A DNA stretch of 64,000 nt from Atopobiaceae bacterium (GTDB lineage Bacteria > Actinomycetota > Coriobacteriia > Coriobacteriales > Atopobiaceae), in contig JAUNEG010000001.1 of assembly GCA_030525685.1 (NCBI GenBank), positions 1 to 64,000 on the forward strand, written 5' to 3'. Positions within the stretch are counted from its first letter, which is position 1. Each line of letters begins with the position of its first letter. The notes below the pieces were generated by a model. That model did no database searches and was not told the origin of the DNA. It saw nothing but the letters and a program-made list of their open reading frames with translations. This document shows positions 53,367 through 62,370 of this stretch, in pieces. The position numbers and the translations under genes are program-made.

Positions 53367-54641
53367 CTAACGGGCGCGCCTCGTCCCGTCGATGATCGAC
53401 TCGCGGTGGTTGATGCGACGGACGAAGAGCCCGCTCAGGAGCTTCGGCTCGAACCAGGTGGACTTGGGCGGCAGGGTCAGGCCCTCGTCGGCGGCGGCAA
53501 CGAGCTCCCGCGTCGTGGTGGGGAAGAGCGAGAACGCGACGCCCCTCTCGCCCGCGCGGCGCTCGAGCTCCGCGGTCCCGGCGACGCGCCCGACGTAGGT
53601 GACCCTCGGGTCGTCCGTGGGGTCGTCGACGCCCAGGACGGGTCCGAGCACGCGGTCCTGCAGGACGGAGACGTCCAGCCCGGCTACCGCGCCCTCGGGC
53701 CTCGGGCCCTCGAGCGCGAGCTCGCGCCAGGCGCCGAACGCGTACATCCCGAAGCGCCCTCGCTCGGACGGCTCCACGGGCTCCGCGCGCCGCTCGCCGA
53801 CCGAGAGGCCCGCCGCGGAGAGGGCCTCGACCAGGGATGCCTCGTCGAGGCCGTTCGCGTCGGTGACGACGCGGTCGTAGGCGCGGACGCTCAGCTGCCC
53901 AACCGGGAAGAGCGCTCCGAGGAAGTAGTTGTACGCCTCGCCGCCCGAGCAGTGGTCGCCCTCGTCGGTCCGGATGGAGCGGCACACGCGCTCCGCCGCG
54001 GCGGCGCGATGATGGCCGTCGGCGATGTAGGCGCGGTCGACGTGCTCCATCATCAGGCGGAGGGACTCCACCGCGGCGGGTCGCGCCACGCGCCAGACGG
54101 TGTGGCGGACGCCGGACCCGTCCTTGAAGTCGTAGAGCGGCTCGGCGGCCTCCGCCGCCTCGACCAGGGCCTCGAGCACGGGGTTTCCCTGGTAGGCGAG
54201 AAGGACCGGGCCCGTCTGGCAACAGGTCGCGGAGATGTGGCGGGTGCGGTCCTCCACCTTGGCGGGGCGCGTGAGCTCGTGACGGCGGATCATGCCGTTG
54301 GTGCAGTCGTCGACGGAGAACGCCGCGACGATGCCGGTCTGCTCGTGGCCGGCGTCGCGCAGGCGCCAGAGGTAGAAGCAGGGGGTGCCGTCGCGCAGCA
54401 GCGTGCCGTCGGCGACGCGTTCGGCGAGAAGGTCGTGGGCATGTGCGTAGACGTCGTCCGCGCAGGGGTCGTGGTCGGTCGGGAAGGCGGTCTCGGGACG
54501 GTCCACGGCAAGGAACGTGCCGGGGTGGGCGGCGACGTAGGCGGCCGCGCCAGCCCGATCAAAGACGTCGTAGGGCGGCGCGGCGAACTCCTGCGCCCGC
54601 TCGGGACGGGGTCGGTAGCAGGTGATGGGCTCGACGTGCAT
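53367..54641 (-). CDS. DUF1015 family protein
   Basis: This 424-aa protein starts MHVEPITCYRPRPERAQEFA after GGAGGCC. The DUF1015 pattern is clear: AAPPYDVFDRAGA near the start, PCFYLWRLRDAGHEQTG, RHELTRPAKVEDRTRHI, ADGHHRAAAAERVC and NYFLGALFPVGQLSV. The DGHHR motif is the best conserved. The biochemical role of the family is not established; it is often near amino-acid metabolism genes. It is 41 bp upstream of the TPR gene in the same direction. Confidence 0.88.
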   Translation of the reverse strand: MHVEPITCYRPRPERAQEFAAPPYDVFDRAGAAAYVAAHPGTFLAVDRPETAFPTDHDPCADDVYAHAHDLLAERVADGTLLRDGTPCFYLWRLRDAGHEQTGIVAAFSVDDCTNGMIRRHELTRPAKVEDRTRHISATCCQTGPVLLAYQGNPVLEALVEAAEAAEPLYDFKDGSGVRHTVWRVARPAAVESLRLMMEHVDRAYIADGHHRAAAAERVCRSIRTDEGDHCSGGEAYNYFLGALFPVGQLSVRAYDRVVTDANGLDEASLVEALSAAGLSVGERRAEPVEPSERGRFGMYAFGAWRELALEGPRPEGAVAGLDVSVLQDRVLGPVLGVDDPTDDPRVTYVGRVAGTAELERRAGERGVAFSLFPTTTRELVAAADEGLTLPPKSTWFEPKLLSGLFVRRINHRESIIDGTRRAR

Positions 54642-54783
54642 GTGGCCTCCTCGCTCGCGCTTTCGTGCAGCCATGATACCGCAGCCGCGCGCCGTGGCCC
54701 GGGAGCCCCGGCGATTCCGGGACGGCGCCCCCGCGCGCCCCGCGGTATCATTGCGACACGCACGGCAACGGCGAGGAGGGCGC

Positions 54784-55521
54784 ATGGCACGTTCGGACGC
54801 GACCGCCGCGGGCAGAAGGCTCGTGATCTTCGACTTCGACGGCACCCTTGCCAACACGGTGCCGGCCATAATGGGCACGGCGCGGACGGTGCTCGCGCGC
54901 CACGGCCTCGACGACGAGGCGATGGGCGACCTCACCCGTCTCGTGGGCCCGCCCTTCCCGCAGGCCTACGAGTGGGTGTACGGCTTCTCCCCGGAGGAGG
55001 CCGCCCAGATCACCGCGGAGTACCGTGCGATCTACAACGAGATAGGCGCGGCGGCGTGGCCGCTCTTCCCCGGCGTGCGCGACATGCTCGAGCGCGTGCG
55101 CGCCGCGGGCCGCCTCATGGCCGTCGCCTCCTCCAAGCAGATGCGCATGATCGCCCGCGCGCTCGACGACGACGGAATCTCGGACCTCTTCGACGTGGCG
55201 CTCGGGAAGACGAGCGACGAGGAGGGAGACAAGGTCTCGCTGATCAGGCACGCGATGCGCGAGCTCGGCGTCGGGCCGGACGAGACCGTCATGGTCGGTG
55301 ACCGTCACCACGACGTGGACGCCGCGGCGGCGTGCGGCGTGCCCTGCGTCGGCGTCACCTACGGCGGGGCGGCCCGTCCCGGCGAGCTCGAGGAGGCCGG
55401 CGCCTGCGAGCTCGCCGACACGGTCGAGCAGCTGGCGCACGTCCTTCTCGGCACGCGCTGGGCCTGCGCACGCCGACCGCTCGTCCCGCTCGGCGGTAAC
55501 GTCCCCCTCCCGAACGGGTAG
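54784..55521 (+). CDS. HAD-family phosphatase (phosphoglycolate phosphatase-like)
   Basis: This 245-aa protein starts at ATG 54784 after GGAGGAGGGCGC. Motifs are IFDFDGTLANTVPAIM, LMAVASSKQMRM (motif II), and GPDETVMVGDRHHDVDAAAA (motif IV) with VGVTYGGAA near the end. The cap region is helical (C1). It fits phosphoglycolate phosphatase-like HAD enzymes. It is divergent from DUF1015 and has an extra Arg/Pro-rich tail. Confidence 0.85.
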   Translation: MARSDATAAGRRLVIFDFDGTLANTVPAIMGTARTVLARHGLDDEAMGDLTRLVGPPFPQAYEWVYGFSPEEAAQITAEYRAIYNEIGAAAWPLFPGVRDMLERVRAAGRLMAVASSKQMRMIARALDDDGISDLFDVALGKTSDEEGDKVSLIRHAMRELGVGPDETVMVGDRHHDVDAAAACGVPCVGVTYGGAARPGELEEAGACELADTVEQLAHVLLGTRWACARRPLVPLGGNVPLPNG

Positions 55522-55577
55522 AAGGGTCAGCATGGAAGGGGCGCGCTGCGCGCCGGAGAAGCGGAGAAGGGATTGAC

Positions 55578-55925
55578 ATGGCGGACTTTGACCTGACAGA
55601 GGGCCTTCGCAAGATGTTCCTCGCCGGCGTGGGCGCCGTGGCCACGGGCGCCGAGAAGACCCAGGAGGTCGTCGAGGAGCTGGTCAAGAAGGGCGAGCTG
55701 ACGGTCGAGCAGGGCAAGACGCTCAACCAGGAGCTCACCCGCAAGGCCAAGGAGGCCATCGACAACACCTCCGAGAACGCCGTCCGCGCGCGCATGAAGG
55801 CCATGACGGCCGAGGAGCGCGCCGCGTTCGCCGCCAAGGTCGCGCAGATGGCGGCCGAGATCGACGAGGCCTCGGTGAAGGTTGACGTCGAGGGGGGCCC
55901 CGAGGACGCGGACGACGCCGAGTAG
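55578..55925 (+). CDS. Phasin-like coiled-coil protein
   Basis: This 115-aa protein starts after GAGAAGGGATTGAC. It begins with MADFDLTEGLRKMFLAGVGA, then helix VEELVKKGELTVEQGKTLNQ, and ends in an acidic tail. The sequence resembles PhaI/phasin-related small proteins often encoded just before UbiB-like kinases; a similar pairing occurs here, with the kinase starting 11 bp later. A partner or membrane-associated role is inferred. Confidence 0.7.
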   Translation: MADFDLTEGLRKMFLAGVGAVATGAEKTQEVVEELVKKGELTVEQGKTLNQELTRKAKEAIDNTSENAVRARMKAMTAEERAAFAAKVAQMAAEIDEASVKVDVEGGPEDADDAE

Positions 55926-55935
55926 GGACGTCGGC

Positions 55936-57798
55936 GTGGCGCACGACGAGAAGAACGAGGAGCTCGAGCGAGCGACCGACCCCGAGGCGCCTGCCGAGGG
56001 GGGGACGGCGCCCGTCGTGGCAGATGCCGCGGAGGGCGACGTGCCCGGGGCGGGGGAGCACCCCGACGAGGCGGCGGCGCGGGTCTCGCGCACCGCCCAG
56101 GACTCCCTCGACGCGTGGTACGAGCGGGTGAGCCGGGAGTCGCTTCTCGGCGAGAGCCAGACCATTGGGCTCTTCGGCGGCCGCCGTGACGACGAGCACG
56201 CGCTCAGCCGCGGCTCCCGCCTGGCGCGCATCGGCGAGATCCTGCAGATCGTGCGCCGCTACGACATCTTCCACGGGCTCACGCCCAAGGGTCTGAGGCG
56301 CATGCTCGAGGAGCTGGGCCCCACCTTCGTCAAGGCGGGGCAGATTCTCTCCATGCGCTCCGAGATCCTGCCCGAGGGCTTCACGCGCGAGCTCGGACGC
56401 CTGCGCACCGAGGTCCAGCCCATGGACCGCGACGCGGTGCTCGCCGCGCTGCGCGCCGAGTACGACCGTCCGATCGAGGAGATCTTCGACGCGATCGACG
56501 ACCGCCCCCTGGGATCGGCGTCGGTCGCCCAGGTGCACAAGGCACGCCTGGTGACCGGCGAGCTCGTCGCCGTCAAGGTCCAGCGCCCCCACGTGCAGGA
56601 GATCATGGCGCAGGACATCTCGATCATGCGCTCGCTCGCGCGCTACGCGAGCCGCTTCATGGGGGACGAGCAGTTCGTCGACCTGCAGTCGGTGGTGGAC
56701 GAGCTCTGGCAGAGCTTCCGCGAGGAGACGGACTTCCTCGTGGAGGCGAGGAGCCTCGAGGAGTTCCGCCGCAACAACGCCGGGTACGCCTTCATCGACT
56801 GCCCCAAGCCCTATCCCGCGCTGTGCACGCGCCATGTGGTGGTCATGGACTACGTGGAGGGCATCCCGATCAACGACACCGCCCGTCTCGTGGCCGAGGG
56901 CTACGACCTCGCCGAGATCGGGACCAAGCTGGCCGACAACTACACGAGCCAGATGCTCGACGACGGCTTCTTCCACGCCGACCCGCACCCCGGCAACCTC
57001 GTGATCGTCGGCGGCAAGATTGTCTACCTCGACCTCGGCATCATGGGGCGCCTCTCCAGCCACGACCGCTCGGCCATGGGCACGATGGTGAGCGCCGTCG
57101 CGCGCTGCGACTCCCCGGGACTCGCCGAGGGCCTCATGCGCTTCTCGGTGTCCGACACCGCTGACGTCGACCAGGCGCACCTGCTCGCCGACCTCGACGC
57201 CATCGTCGCGGACTACGGCCTGGCCGACCTGTCGGACCTGGACGTCGGCGCGTTCATGAGCTCGCTGATCTCCATGGCCCGGAAGGACGGCATCGAGCTC
57301 CCGAGCTCGGTCACGATGCTCGCGCGCTCGCTCGTGACGCTGGAGGGCACGGTCCATGACCTGCTGCCCGACGCCTCCATCGTGGAGATCATCCACGCTC
57401 ACCTGCGTGCCCACTCAACCGTCGGCGAGCTCGCCGCGCGCGAGGGGAAGCGGCTGGCGCGGGAGAGCGTCGCCGCCACGCACGGGCTTCTCGGCGCGGC
57501 CCAGGAGGCGGGGCTTGCCATGCGGATGCTCACGCGCGGGCAGCTGCGCGTGAACCTCGACTTGGCGGGCACCGAGGACCCGCTCGAGGACCTCTCGCGC
57601 ATCGCCAACCGAATGACGATGAGCGTGATCATCGCCGGCCTGTTCATAGGCTCGTCCGTGGTCTACTACGCGCGCATCAAGCCGGTCATCTTTGGCATCC
57701 CCATCATCGGCTTCCTCGGCTACCTCGCCGCCTTCGTGCTCTGCGTCTGGGTGGCCCAGGACATCATCCGCGAGAGCCGGCGCCGGCGGAGGCGCTAG
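55936..57798 (+). CDS. ABC1/UbiB-type atypical kinase (AarF family)
   Basis: This 620-aa protein starts at GTG 55936 after AGGGA. After an acidic disordered head, it has the KxGQ signature FVKAGQILSMRSEILP, PIEEIFDAIDDRPLGSASVA, VAVKVQRPHVQEIM (Lys), EARSLEEFRRNN, FFHADPHPGNLVI (catalytic loop) and VYLDLGIMGRLS (Asp of the metal loop). The C-terminal two membrane helices anchor it. UbiB-family proteins act as ATPases in lipid or quinone biology; ubiquinone is not expected in this host, so a general lipid role is more likely. Confidence 0.88.
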   Translation: MAHDEKNEELERATDPEAPAEGGTAPVVADAAEGDVPGAGEHPDEAAARVSRTAQDSLDAWYERVSRESLLGESQTIGLFGGRRDDEHALSRGSRLARIGEILQIVRRYDIFHGLTPKGLRRMLEELGPTFVKAGQILSMRSEILPEGFTRELGRLRTEVQPMDRDAVLAALRAEYDRPIEEIFDAIDDRPLGSASVAQVHKARLVTGELVAVKVQRPHVQEIMAQDISIMRSLARYASRFMGDEQFVDLQSVVDELWQSFREETDFLVEARSLEEFRRNNAGYAFIDCPKPYPALCTRHVVVMDYVEGIPINDTARLVAEGYDLAEIGTKLADNYTSQMLDDGFFHADPHPGNLVIVGGKIVYLDLGIMGRLSSHDRSAMGTMVSAVARCDSPGLAEGLMRFSVSDTADVDQAHLLADLDAIVADYGLADLSDLDVGAFMSSLISMARKDGIELPSSVTMLARSLVTLEGTVHDLLPDASIVEIIHAHLRAHSTVGELAAREGKRLARESVAATHGLLGAAQEAGLAMRMLTRGQLRVNLDLAGTEDPLEDLSRIANRMTMSVIIAGLFIGSSVVYYARIKPVIFGIPIIGFLGYLAAFVLCVWVAQDIIRESRRRRRR

Positions 57799-57925
57799 GC
57801 GCCCTCGGCGGCGGCCTTTCAGGGGCTGCCGAGCAATGTGACGACTGCGTGAGGGTTTTCCCGTTCCTGAACGCCCGCGCTCCCAGGGCTGACTTTGGGC
57901 AGAAGAGAGTAATCAGCCGGCCCGG

Positions 57926-57939
57926 ACGGTCCGGACCGT
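57926..57939. promoter_or_regulatory. Perfect 14-bp palindrome upstream of the DUF308 gene
   Basis: ACGGTCCGGACCGT is self-complementary and lies 18 bp before the start codon, near the ribosome-binding site TGGAGGAAA. It may be an operator or a short RNA stem. Confidence 0.45.
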
Positions 57940-57957
57940 TTCTCTGGAGGAAACCTC

Positions 57958-58548
57958 ATGGAGCGTTACGACTCGAACTTCGACCACGTGGGCGACTTCG
58001 TCGACCGCTGGAACTCCGGCCTGCGCCACGCGCGCGTCTGGATGGTCGCGATCGGCGTGCTGCTCATGCTCGCGGGTTTCGCGACCGCGGCCGCGCCCTA
58101 CGGCGTCTATGCCTTCATCCAGGGTGCCGCCGCCGCGGCGCTCGTGGTGGGTGGAGTCGCCGGGATCGCGTCGTACGTGCATACCCCGGAGCTCTTCCGC
58201 AGCCCCGCGACGCTCGTCATGGGGGTGCTCAACGCGCTTCTCGGCCTGATGCTGATGACGCTGCCCGCCTACCTCACCGCGGGGACGGTCGTGTTCCTGC
58301 TGGCGTTCCTGTTCATCGTCTCCGGCGCAGAGCGGATCACCTATGCGCGTCGCATGCGCTACTTCGGTCTGCCCAACGCCGGCATGGCGACCGTCACGGG
58401 CGTGCTCAACGTGGCATGCGGCCTGGTCTTCTTCCTCATGCCCGCGTTCTTCGGCGTCGTGATCGGCTACGTGCTGGCCGCCTACCTCATCGTCGACGGC
58501 GCCAGCCTGCTCGTGGAGGCCATCTCGATGCGCCCGATCGAGCGGTAG
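57958..58548 (+). CDS. DUF308 (HdeD-like) membrane protein
   Basis: This 196-aa protein follows GGAGGAAACCTC. It has six hydrophobic segments in three repeated pairs, characteristic of HdeD-type DUF308 proteins, for instance ARVWMVAIGVLLMLAGFATA, TLVMGVLNALLGLMLMTLPA and TVTGVLNVACGLVFFLMPAF. Function is unassigned; relatives help acid or envelope stress. It is monocistronic. Confidence 0.8.
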   Translation: MERYDSNFDHVGDFVDRWNSGLRHARVWMVAIGVLLMLAGFATAAAPYGVYAFIQGAAAAALVVGGVAGIASYVHTPELFRSPATLVMGVLNALLGLMLMTLPAYLTAGTVVFLLAFLFIVSGAERITYARRMRYFGLPNAGMATVTGVLNVACGLVFFLMPAFFGVVIGYVLAAYLIVDGASLLVEAISMRPIER

Positions 58549-58606
58549 CGCCGTCAGCGTCGCGTATCCCGAGGTTTGGGACCTTCCTGGCTGGGCTCGA
58601 TGCTCA

Positions 58607-58814
58607 TCCCGGAATCGGCGGCCTTCCGCGTCCCCGCGCCTCGCCCGTCCGGGAATCCGGGACCTTCCCCGCGACCCTCGCCGATTTCGGGACACGCTCT
58701 TCTCGCCGGGCGAGAAACCCAAGGATTTTCGGACGGGTTTTCCTCCTGAGTGCGGAACCCCGGAAAATCCTGGACGTCACTCGCCCACAATCAGAGAACC
58801 CCGCCGATTCCGAG
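58607..58814. repeat. GATTCCGGGA-type repeat cluster (left of 58844 gene)
   Basis: An 87-bp unit (58607-58693: TCCCGGAATCGGCGG, CCTTCCGCG, CGTCCGGGAATCCGGGAC, CGCCGATTTCGGGAC) is almost identical to one at 60204-60290. A further GAACCCCGCCGATTCCGAGAC lies at 58794-58814. Inverted orientation of the half-units lets it fold. It makes up most of the gap 58549-58843. Confidence 0.75.
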
Positions 58815-58843
58815 ACCACCGTCGCAGGATGTCTCCCGTGCGG

Positions 58844-59944
58844 TCACTCCAGTCCGTACGCCTCGAGTGGAACCAAGTCGACGGGCGGCGCCTTCGGGTC
58901 GTCCGCCTCGTCGGATGCGCGCCTCGCCTGCGCCGCACGCGCGCGCCCGTTCCAGTTCACACCGTCGATGAGCTCAAGCTCGTCGTGCAGCCACTGACGG
59001 AGAGACCTCCTGCGCCCTGCCTCCGACTTCGTGAGGTGCGGTCGCTCCAGCCCGAGGTCCGCCCGCGCCCGCGCCACGATGTCATCCATGTAGGCGAGGT
59101 CGTCGTAGAGCTGCTTGGTGAGGACGTAGTTCTTGAAGTTGACCGCGAGCATCTCGTTGTGTCGACGGACGTCGCGCTCGTAGCCTTCGAGCGTCCCGTG
59201 GATGTTGCCGTTGTAGTCGAAGGAGACTCCGGAAAAGGGCGCGTCCGGCCGCGTCGCCCCCAACAGGACATCCGGCTTACGCACGCCGGGGGCAAGCGCC
59301 ATGCCAAGGCGCACAACCGCTATCGGCTCGTTCATGGAGAGGACGTTCAGGTGCTCGCCGCCCAGGGCCGGCTTGAGCCCCAGTCGCATGGACAGACGCG
59401 TCTCGTAGGGCGAGGCGGACCGTTCGCAGGCTACCGCAAGCGCGGCACGGACCTGCGCCGAACCGGGGACGGGGCCGAGCGCCTCGAGGTGTGCGGCCAT
59501 GCGCTCGCGGTTGGTGAGGGGCTGGCGACGACTGAACATGCCACCCTCGAGGCTGGGTGCGATCGCGTAGCCCCCCATGAGCTCACCAAGAAGGAACACA
59601 AGCTCAAGAAACGTGAGCTGGGGTGCCATCTGAACGGCCACGTGCTCCGGCGAGGCGCAGCAAAGACCGTCCCCCAGCCGGATGACCGAGCCCTCGGGAA
59701 GGGGGATGCGCGATACGTGGACCTTGAGGAGGCCTTGCGGGCCCCGCGGACCCTTGCGACTGACGGTGACGTTGATCGGCTTCGTGAGCTGCGGGAAACG
59801 AGCGACCAGCGAGGCGATCTCCTCGCCGGTGGGCACCTCCTCCGGAATCTCTGCGCTCTCGCGCCCGCCGCCCTCGAGACGTCGCCTCATCGCCGTGGAC
59901 CTGAGGACCTCGAGTGCCGTTGCATGTGATATGAATGCTCCCAT
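58844..59944 (-). CDS. Coriobacterial hypothetical protein, endonuclease-like family
   Basis: This 366-aa protein starts MGAFISHATALEVLRSTAMR. It has a segment typical of a family I know from these bacteria: SASPYETRLSMRLGLKPALG, then VSFDYNGNIHGTLEGYERDV followed by RRHNEMLAVNFKNYVLTKQL. The Asp-Tyr-Asn and following acidic/basic residues look like a degenerate DUF559-type nuclease core. It may be a defence or repair nuclease, but catalytic residues are not certain. Near-identical repeat blocks flank it on both sides. Confidence 0.5.
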   Translation of the reverse strand: MGAFISHATALEVLRSTAMRRRLEGGGRESAEIPEEVPTGEEIASLVARFPQLTKPINVTVSRKGPRGPQGLLKVHVSRIPLPEGSVIRLGDGLCCASPEHVAVQMAPQLTFLELVFLLGELMGGYAIAPSLEGGMFSRRQPLTNRERMAAHLEALGPVPGSAQVRAALAVACERSASPYETRLSMRLGLKPALGGEHLNVLSMNEPIAVVRLGMALAPGVRKPDVLLGATRPDAPFSGVSFDYNGNIHGTLEGYERDVRRHNEMLAVNFKNYVLTKQLYDDLAYMDDIVARARADLGLERPHLTKSEAGRRRSLRQWLHDELELIDGVNWNGRARAAQARRASDEADDPKAPPVDLVPLEAYGLE

Positions 59945-60438
59945 GAGAGAAGCCTAGCGTCCTCCAGGCGGCGCTTCCGCGAGCTTGGGAGAAACTCGTT
60001 CGCGAATCTGACCGAAACTTTCCGGAGCTGCACCTTCCCAGCTAAGCGCCATTTCTCGGCAAGGCCTGACCACGCGCTCACACGGGGAGGTGGTACCGCT
60101 CGCCGGTTGCGACGAGCGCGGCGAGAAGAACCGGTGACATGTGCGCACAATTGCAATCGCCGTCTAGGAATCTCCGGGTTTCTCGTTCGTCTGCATGCGT
60201 CCGTCCCGGAATCGGCGGCCTTCCGCGCCCCGGCGCCTCGCCCGTCCGGGAATCCGGGACCTTCCCCGCGAACCCCGCCGATTCCGGGACCGCCCTGCCG
60301 TGCGGCCGGGGAACCCCGCCGATTCCGGGACGCGCGTGTCTGCCGAAGACAAAGCTCGCCGACGTCCCGGAGGGAAGTTCCGCGCAGCGCACTTCTCAAA
60401 GGGATGCCGGGGCCGTCCCCCGCGCGAGGTCCTTCTCG
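59945..60438. other. Intergenic region between the 58844 gene and the ABC pair
   Basis: This gap contains GGCGAGAAGAAC (60120-60131) and the repeat cluster 60204-60331. Six-frame ORFs here are overlapping shadows with no ribosome-binding site. The rest shows no gene. Confidence 0.6.
60204..60331. repeat. GATTCCGGGA-type repeat cluster (right of 58844 gene)
   Basis: The first 87 bp match the unit at 58607-58693 with only a few differences. Another GAACCCCGCCGATTCCGGGAC follows (60311-60331), so the diagnostic half-unit is present twice here in the same orientation and several times inverted. Confidence 0.75.
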
Positions 60439-62370
60439 CTACTCGAGCTCGAAGGCGCCGGTGTAGAGCTGGTAGTACGTGCCCCTCTTGGCGATCAGCT
60501 CGTCGTGGGTGCCGCGCTCGATGATGCGGCCGTGGTCGAGCACGATGATGACATCGGAGTTGCGGACCGTGCTCAGACGGTGCGCGATCACGAACGTGGT
60601 GCGCCCGGTCATGAGCGCGTCCATGCCGCGCTGGACGATGGCCTCGGTGCGCGTGTCGATCGAGGACGTGGCCTCGTCGAGCACCATGACCGGCGGGTCG
60701 GCGACCGCGGCGCGCGCGATCGAGAGCAGCTGGCGCTGGCCCTGCGAGAGGGCGGCCCCGTTGTCCGTGAGCATGGTGTCGTAGCCGTCGGGCAGGCGTC
60801 GCACGAAGTCGTCGGCGCCGGCCAGGCGCGCCGCCGCCATGCACTCCTCGTCGGTGGCGTCGAGGCGGCCGTAGCGGATGTTGTCCATGACGGTGCCCGT
60901 GAACAGGTTCACGTCCTGGAGCACCACGCCGAGCGAGCGCCGCAGGTCCGGCTTCTTGATCTTGTTGATGTTGATCCCGTCGTAGCGGATCTTGCCGTCG
61001 GCGATGTCGTAGAAGCGGTTCAGCAGGTTGGTGATCGTGGTCTTGCCCGCGCCCGTGGCGCCGACGAAGGCGACCTTCTGGCCCGGCTTGGCGTAGAGCG
61101 AGACGTTGTGGAGCACGGTGTGGCCCGGCTCGTAGGCGAAGTCCACGTCGAAGAGGCGCACGTCGCCGGCGAGTGGGGTGTAGGTCACGGTGCCGTCGCC
61201 GTGCGGGTGGCGCCACGCCCACTGGCCGGCCCAGTCGCCGGAGCGGCGGTCGCACTCGCGGACGTTGCCGTCGCGGTCGATCGTGCAGGCCACGAGCTCG
61301 ACGTAGCCCTCGTCGTGCTCGGCCGGCTCGTCGAGCAGCTCGAAGATGCGCTCGGCGCCGGCGAGGCCCATGACGACGGAGTTCACCTGGTTGGAGATCT
61401 GGCCGATCTGGTTGGCGAACTGCTTGGTCATGTTGAGGAACGGCACCGCCACGGCGATCGTGAGCGGCAGGCCGGAGATCGACGGGTTGGGGATGCCCGT
61501 CACGAGGAAGACGCCGCTCGCCACGGCCACCACCACGTAGAGCAGGTTGCCCATGTTCATGAGGATCGGCATGAGCGTGTTGGCGTAGGAGTTGGCCGCG
61601 CGAGCCGCGGCCTCGAGCTCGTCGTTCAGCGCGTCGAAGGCGGCCTCGGTCTGGCGCTCGTGGCAGAAGACCTTGACGACCTTCTCGCCGTTCATGACCT
61701 CCTCGACGTGACCCTCGACCGTGGCCACCGCGCGCTGCGTGCGCAGGAAGTTCTTCGCGGAGCGCCCGGCGAGCGTCTTGGCGAGAAGCGCCATGATCGC
61801 GGCGCCTCCCACCACGACGAGCGCGAGCGGCAGGCTGTAGTAGATCATGATGGCGCCCACGGAGATAAGCATGAGCGTCGTGAGGAACAGCTGCGGCAGC
61901 GACTGCGCGATCATCTGGCGCAGCGCGTCGACGTCGTTGGTGTAGTAGCTCATGACGTCGCCGTGCGGGTGCGTGTCGAAGTAGCGGATCGGCAGGTCCT
62001 GCATGTGGTCGAACATGAGGCAGCGGAACTTCTTGAGCGCGCCCTGGGTGAGGATTGCCATGAGCTGCTGCCACACGGCGTTGCAGATCAGGCTCAGGAA
62101 GTACATGACGGCGAGGATCGCGGCATTCTTGAAGACCAGCGGCTGCGCGGTCGCCCAGTCGCCGCTCTCCCAGAACTCGCCCACGATGGTGAGGCAGCGC
62201 TCCATGAAGATGTTGGGCGTCGCCTGGACGACGCACTGGACGAGGATGCAGACGGCAACGGTCGGCAGCATGACGGGGTAGAACGTGCGCAGCATCTTGA
62301 TGACGCGCAGCGCCGTGCGCCCGATCGACTTGGGCGCGCGTCCGCGCGCGGCGGCGGGCTTATCGGCCAT
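60439..62370 (-). CDS. Heterodimeric ABC exporter subunit, consensus ATPase site
   Basis: This 643-aa half-transporter has six membrane helices (about 35-320), then an extra domain (about 355-415, [20 protein letters not shown]) between core and ATPase. ATPase motifs are Walker [10 protein letters not shown], signature LSQGQRQ, Walker [14 protein letters not shown] (catalytic Glu) and H-loop VIAHRLSTV. The inserted segment is characteristic of one branch of bacterial multidrug-like exporters. It pairs with the upstream gene, whose stop overlaps its start by 11 bp. Confidence 0.9.
   Translation of the reverse strand: MADKPAAARGRAPKSIGRTALRVIKMLRTFYPVMLPTVAVCILVQCVVQATPNIFMERCLTIVGEFWESGDWATAQPLVFKNAAILAVMYFLSLICNAVWQQLMAILTQGALKKFRCLMFDHMQDLPIRYFDTHPHGDVMSYYTNDVDALRQMIAQSLPQLFLTTLMLISVGAIMIYYSLPLALVVVGGAAIMALLAKTLAGRSAKNFLRTQRAVATVEGHVEEVMNGEKVVKVFCHERQTEAAFDALNDELEAAARAANSYANTLMPILMNMGNLLYVVVAVASGVFLVTGIPNPSISGLPLTIAVAVPFLNMTKQFANQIGQISNQVNSVVMGLAGAERIFELLDEPAEHDEGYVELVACTIDRDGNVRECDRRSGDWAGQWAWRHPHGDGTVTYTPLAGDVRLFDVDFAYEPGHTVLHNVSLYAKPGQKVAFVGATGAGKTTITNLLNRFYDIADGKIRYDGININKIKKPDLRRSLGVVLQDVNLFTGTVMDNIRYGRLDATDEECMAAARLAGADDFVRRLPDGYDTMLTDNGAALSQGQRQLLSIARAAVADPPVMVLDEATSSIDTRTEAIVQRGMDALMTGRTTFVIAHRLSTVRNSDVIIVLDHGRIIERGTHDELIAKRGTYYQLYTGAFELE

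Noticed and set aside
58607..60331. Possible CRISPR array because of clustered similar units
   Set aside because: Units are irregularly spaced, present in both orientations, and there are no uniform spacers or cas genes.
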